Source: Actinomycetota bacterium | Lineage (GTDB): Bacteria; Actinomycetota; Acidimicrobiia; Acidimicrobiales; Poriferisodalaceae | Direction of reading: 5' to 3' | Length of the DNA stretch: 7,274 bases | Assembly: GCA_013151655.1 (NCBI GenBank) | Contig: JAADHX010000401.1 | Span: forward strand, 1-7,274 | Position numbers and translations under genes: made by a program | Notes under the pieces: generated by a model | Seen by the model: the letters and a program-made list of their open reading frames with translations, nothing else | Told to the model about the DNA's origin: nothing | The model's database searches: none | Shown: piece by piece, positions 5,869 to 7,274 of the stretch | Layout: each line of letters starts with the position of its first letter | Numbering within the stretch: the stretch's first letter is position 1

Positions 5869-6543
5869 ATGGCAAATCCTGTTGTTCTGCTCCACGGTTT
5901 CACCGGCTCGGTTCGTTCGACGTGGCAACCGACCGGCCTAATCGATCTGCTGGCAGACGTTGGGCGCGAATGCGTGGCCATAGACCTTCCGGGGCACGGT
6001 GCCAGCGAACAGAAGAGTCACGATCCCGACGACTACACCAACCTCGAACAAGAGCTTTTGAAGCGGTTGCCTGATGGTCCTCTTGACGGAGTTGGCTTTT
6101 CGGCAGGAGCGCGAATTCTGTTGGTGATGGCTTCACTGGAACCATCGCGCTGGGACAAGTTGGTCGTGGCCGGTGTCGGTCAGAACTTGTTCGTAAAGGA
6201 CCAAGGCCGGGGCGAGAGAATCGCCAGGGGCGTCGCTGGCAACGCAGCCCAAGACGACCCGATGGCCCAAGCCTTCAGTCGTTATGCGTCCGAGCCTGGT
6301 CAAGACGCCGACGCGATGGCTGCCTTCATGCGGCGCCGCCACGCCAAGCTGAGCACCGACGAGTTGGCCAACATAACCGCACCAACTGCGGTCGTGCTTG
6401 GCACAAACGACTTTGCCGGACCGGCCGAGCCGTTGGTAGACGCTCTACCGAACGCCACACTCCACAGCCTTCGCAATGTCGATCACTTCGCCACGCCGAA
6501 GGACTTCGGCTTCATCGACGCGGTTCTGTCCCATCTCGGCTAG
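5869..6543 (+). CDS. Alpha/beta hydrolase
   Basis: A 224-residue soluble protein, somewhat shorter than the common 250-280. The N-terminal strand and oxyanion-hole motif is VVLLHGFTGS (5-14), followed by AIDLPGHGAS (38-47), the usual strand-4 signature. The nucleophile elbow is GFSAGA with Ser78. The other likely triad members are Asp181 in GTNDFAGP and His206 in VDHFATP. The cap region between about 105 and 165 is small and contains an Arg-rich helix (FMRRRHAK). The HGFTGS...W.P...DLPGHG pattern recalls the MenH / enol-lactonase branch, but the substrate (ester, thioester, lactone or C-C bond) cannot be told. Start ATG 5869 is supported by GAGG at 5858-5861. It is transcribed alone on the plus strand, divergent from the oxidoreductase operon and convergent with the acyl-CoA synthetase gene. 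Confidence 0.93.
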   Translation: MANPVVLLHGFTGSVRSTWQPTGLIDLLADVGRECVAIDLPGHGASEQKSHDPDDYTNLEQELLKRLPDGPLDGVGFSAGARILLVMASLEPSRWDKLVVAGVGQNLFVKDQGRGERIARGVAGNAAQDDPMAQAFSRYASEPGQDADAMAAFMRRRHAKLSTDELANITAPTAVVLGTNDFAGPAEPLVDALPNATLHSLRNVDHFATPKDFGFIDAVLSHLG

Positions 6544-6574
6544 CCGAGTCCGCCGAGGGCATCCGAGCGCACAA

Positions 6575-6599
6575 CCAGTCGCGCTCCACGGGCGGCTGG
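6575..6599. terminator. Weak hairpin between convergent genes, candidate bidirectional terminator
   Basis: CCAGTCGC at 6575-6582 pairs with GCGGCTGG at 6592-6599 (8 bp including one G-T pair on the plus-strand RNA), with a 9-base loop. It lies in the 80-bp gap between the hydrolase stop and the acyl-CoA synthetase stop, where a shared terminator is expected. No strong T-tract follows on either strand, so the call is tentative. Confidence 0.35.
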
Positions 6600-6623
6600 A
6601 AACCAAAGTTGAGGTCTGCGGTG

Positions 6624-7274
6624 TTACTTCAGCAGGCGACGCACGCGTTTGCCGGTGAGGCTGATCGGTAGATCGTCGTCGAGTTCGATCGCGGTTGGCG
6701 ATTTGTACCTAGCCAAGTTGTCGAGGCAGTGTTCGGTGAGCTGGTCTGGAGTCGTTGAGGAACCCTCGATCAGCTTTACGTGGGCCACAACGCGTTCGCC
6801 GGTGCGTTGGTCTGGTCGACCGACAACAATCACCCCAGCAACGTCTGAATGCTGCATGAGGACTTCTTCGACCTCGGCCGGAAAGACGTTGAAGCCAGAC
6901 ACGATGATCATGTCCTTGGAGCGATCGACCAAGTACAAGTAGCCATCGTCGTCGACCACACCGATGTCGCCGGTTCGGAACCAGCCATCGGCGGTTACTG
7001 AACGACCTGTGGCTTCGAGGTCATCCCAGTAACCACCGGTTACGTTGTCGCCTCTTACCCATATCTCGCCGCGATCGCCAACCGGTACATCGACATCGTC
7101 ATCGACGATGCGCATCTCGACGCCAGCCAACGGTTTACCAACCGAACCTGGCCGAATGGGAAATCCCGAACTCGACGACACAATGCCGCCGGTTTCGGTG
7201 AGACCGTAACCCTCGCTTAGTTCGATACCGAGTCGTTCCTTGGTTGCATGAAAGGTCGACATGGGAAGGGCCGC
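6624..7274 (-). CDS. AMP-forming acyl-CoA synthetase (FadD-like), C-terminal part
   Basis: The frame is open to the right edge, so only the last 216 residues are present; the family is usually 500-560. It would catalyse ATP-dependent activation of a carboxylic acid to acyl-AMP and then acyl-CoA. Motifs in order, numbered within the fragment: EGYGLTETGG (21-30, adenylate-binding), GEIWVRGDNV (69-78), GWFRTGD (97-103, the Asp that binds ribose), DRSKDMIIVSGFNVFPAEVEEVL (positions 117-139, hinge and A8 region) and LTGKRVRR (206-213), where Lys209 is the expected catalytic lysine. All key residues in this half are intact and the stop is TAA 6626-6624. The hinge and C-terminal sequence look more like medium/long-chain fatty-acid ligases than NRPS modules, but substrate choice is decided by the missing N-terminal pocket. 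It is convergent with the hydrolase gene, so a shared pathway is not implied. Confidence 0.93.
   Translation of the reverse strand, partial: AALPMSTFHATKERLGIELSEGYGLTETGGIVSSSSGFPIRPGSVGKPLAGVEMRIVDDDVDVPVGDRGEIWVRGDNVTGGYWDDLEATGRSVTADGWFRTGDIGVVDDDGYLYLVDRSKDMIIVSGFNVFPAEVEEVLMQHSDVAGVIVVGRPDQRTGERVVAHVKLIEGSSTTPDQLTEHCLDNLARYKSPTAIELDDDLPISLTGKRVRRLLK

Noticed and set aside
5766..5981. N-terminal extension of the oxidoreductase by 72 residues
   Set aside because: The Rossmann motif must lie near the N-terminus, a ribosome binding site precedes ATG 5765, and the extension is antisense to the hydrolase gene.
6544..7274. Menaquinone gene pair (MenH-like hydrolase with MenE-like ligase)
   Set aside because: The two genes are convergent and not co-transcribed, no other men gene is visible, and the ligase fragment looks like a general acyl-CoA synthetase.

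Overview
The window looks like chromosomal DNA of a moderately high-GC actinobacterium. I judge roughly 60% GC by eye. GTG and TTG codons are available as starts, genes are tightly packed and overlapping, and the layout MoxR / DUF58 / DUF4129-like with small membrane proteins is common in Actinomycetota. The tail of a DUF222/HNH-type endonuclease and a FadD-like acyl-CoA synthetase also fit, and an Acidimicrobiia-like source is plausible. Taxonomy is an inference; there is no rRNA or marker gene here.

Layout. (1) 3-107, plus strand: last 34 codons of an HNH endonuclease-like gene, cut by the window edge. (2) 108-353: non-coding gap with an imperfect inverted repeat just after that stop codon; the HNH gene and the next operon converge here. 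(3) 354-5765, minus strand: one continuous run of six genes read from right to left. They are a Gfo/Idh/MocA-family NAD(P)-dependent oxidoreductase, a DUF4129-like four-helix membrane protein, a two-helix membrane protein with a soluble C-terminal domain, a MoxR-type AAA+ ATPase, a DUF58 protein (degenerate vWA-like) and a five-to-six-helix membrane protein. Every junction is an overlap: ATGA, 38 or 8 bp, ATGA, TAGTG, TGATG. The set is therefore almost certainly one transcript with translational coupling. (4) 5766-5868: short divergent intergenic region. (5) 5869-6543, plus strand: alpha/beta hydrolase with a visible Ser-Asp-His triad. (6) 6544-6623: gap between convergent genes with a weak hairpin. 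(7) 6624-7274, minus strand: C-terminal part of an AMP-forming acyl-CoA synthetase that runs off the right edge.

How it may work together. In known MoxR/DUF58 systems the hexameric ATPase is thought to act as a chaperone that remodels or matures partner proteins, with DUF58 and membrane proteins as accessory components. Here three membrane proteins and the membrane-anchored DUF58 protein would form an inner-membrane assembly energised by the MoxR ATPase. The client is unknown. The unusual part is the sugar-type oxidoreductase that opens the operon. I see no transglutaminase-like gene, which often accompanies DUF4129. I found no CRISPR array, rRNA, tRNA, insertion sequence or phage gene.
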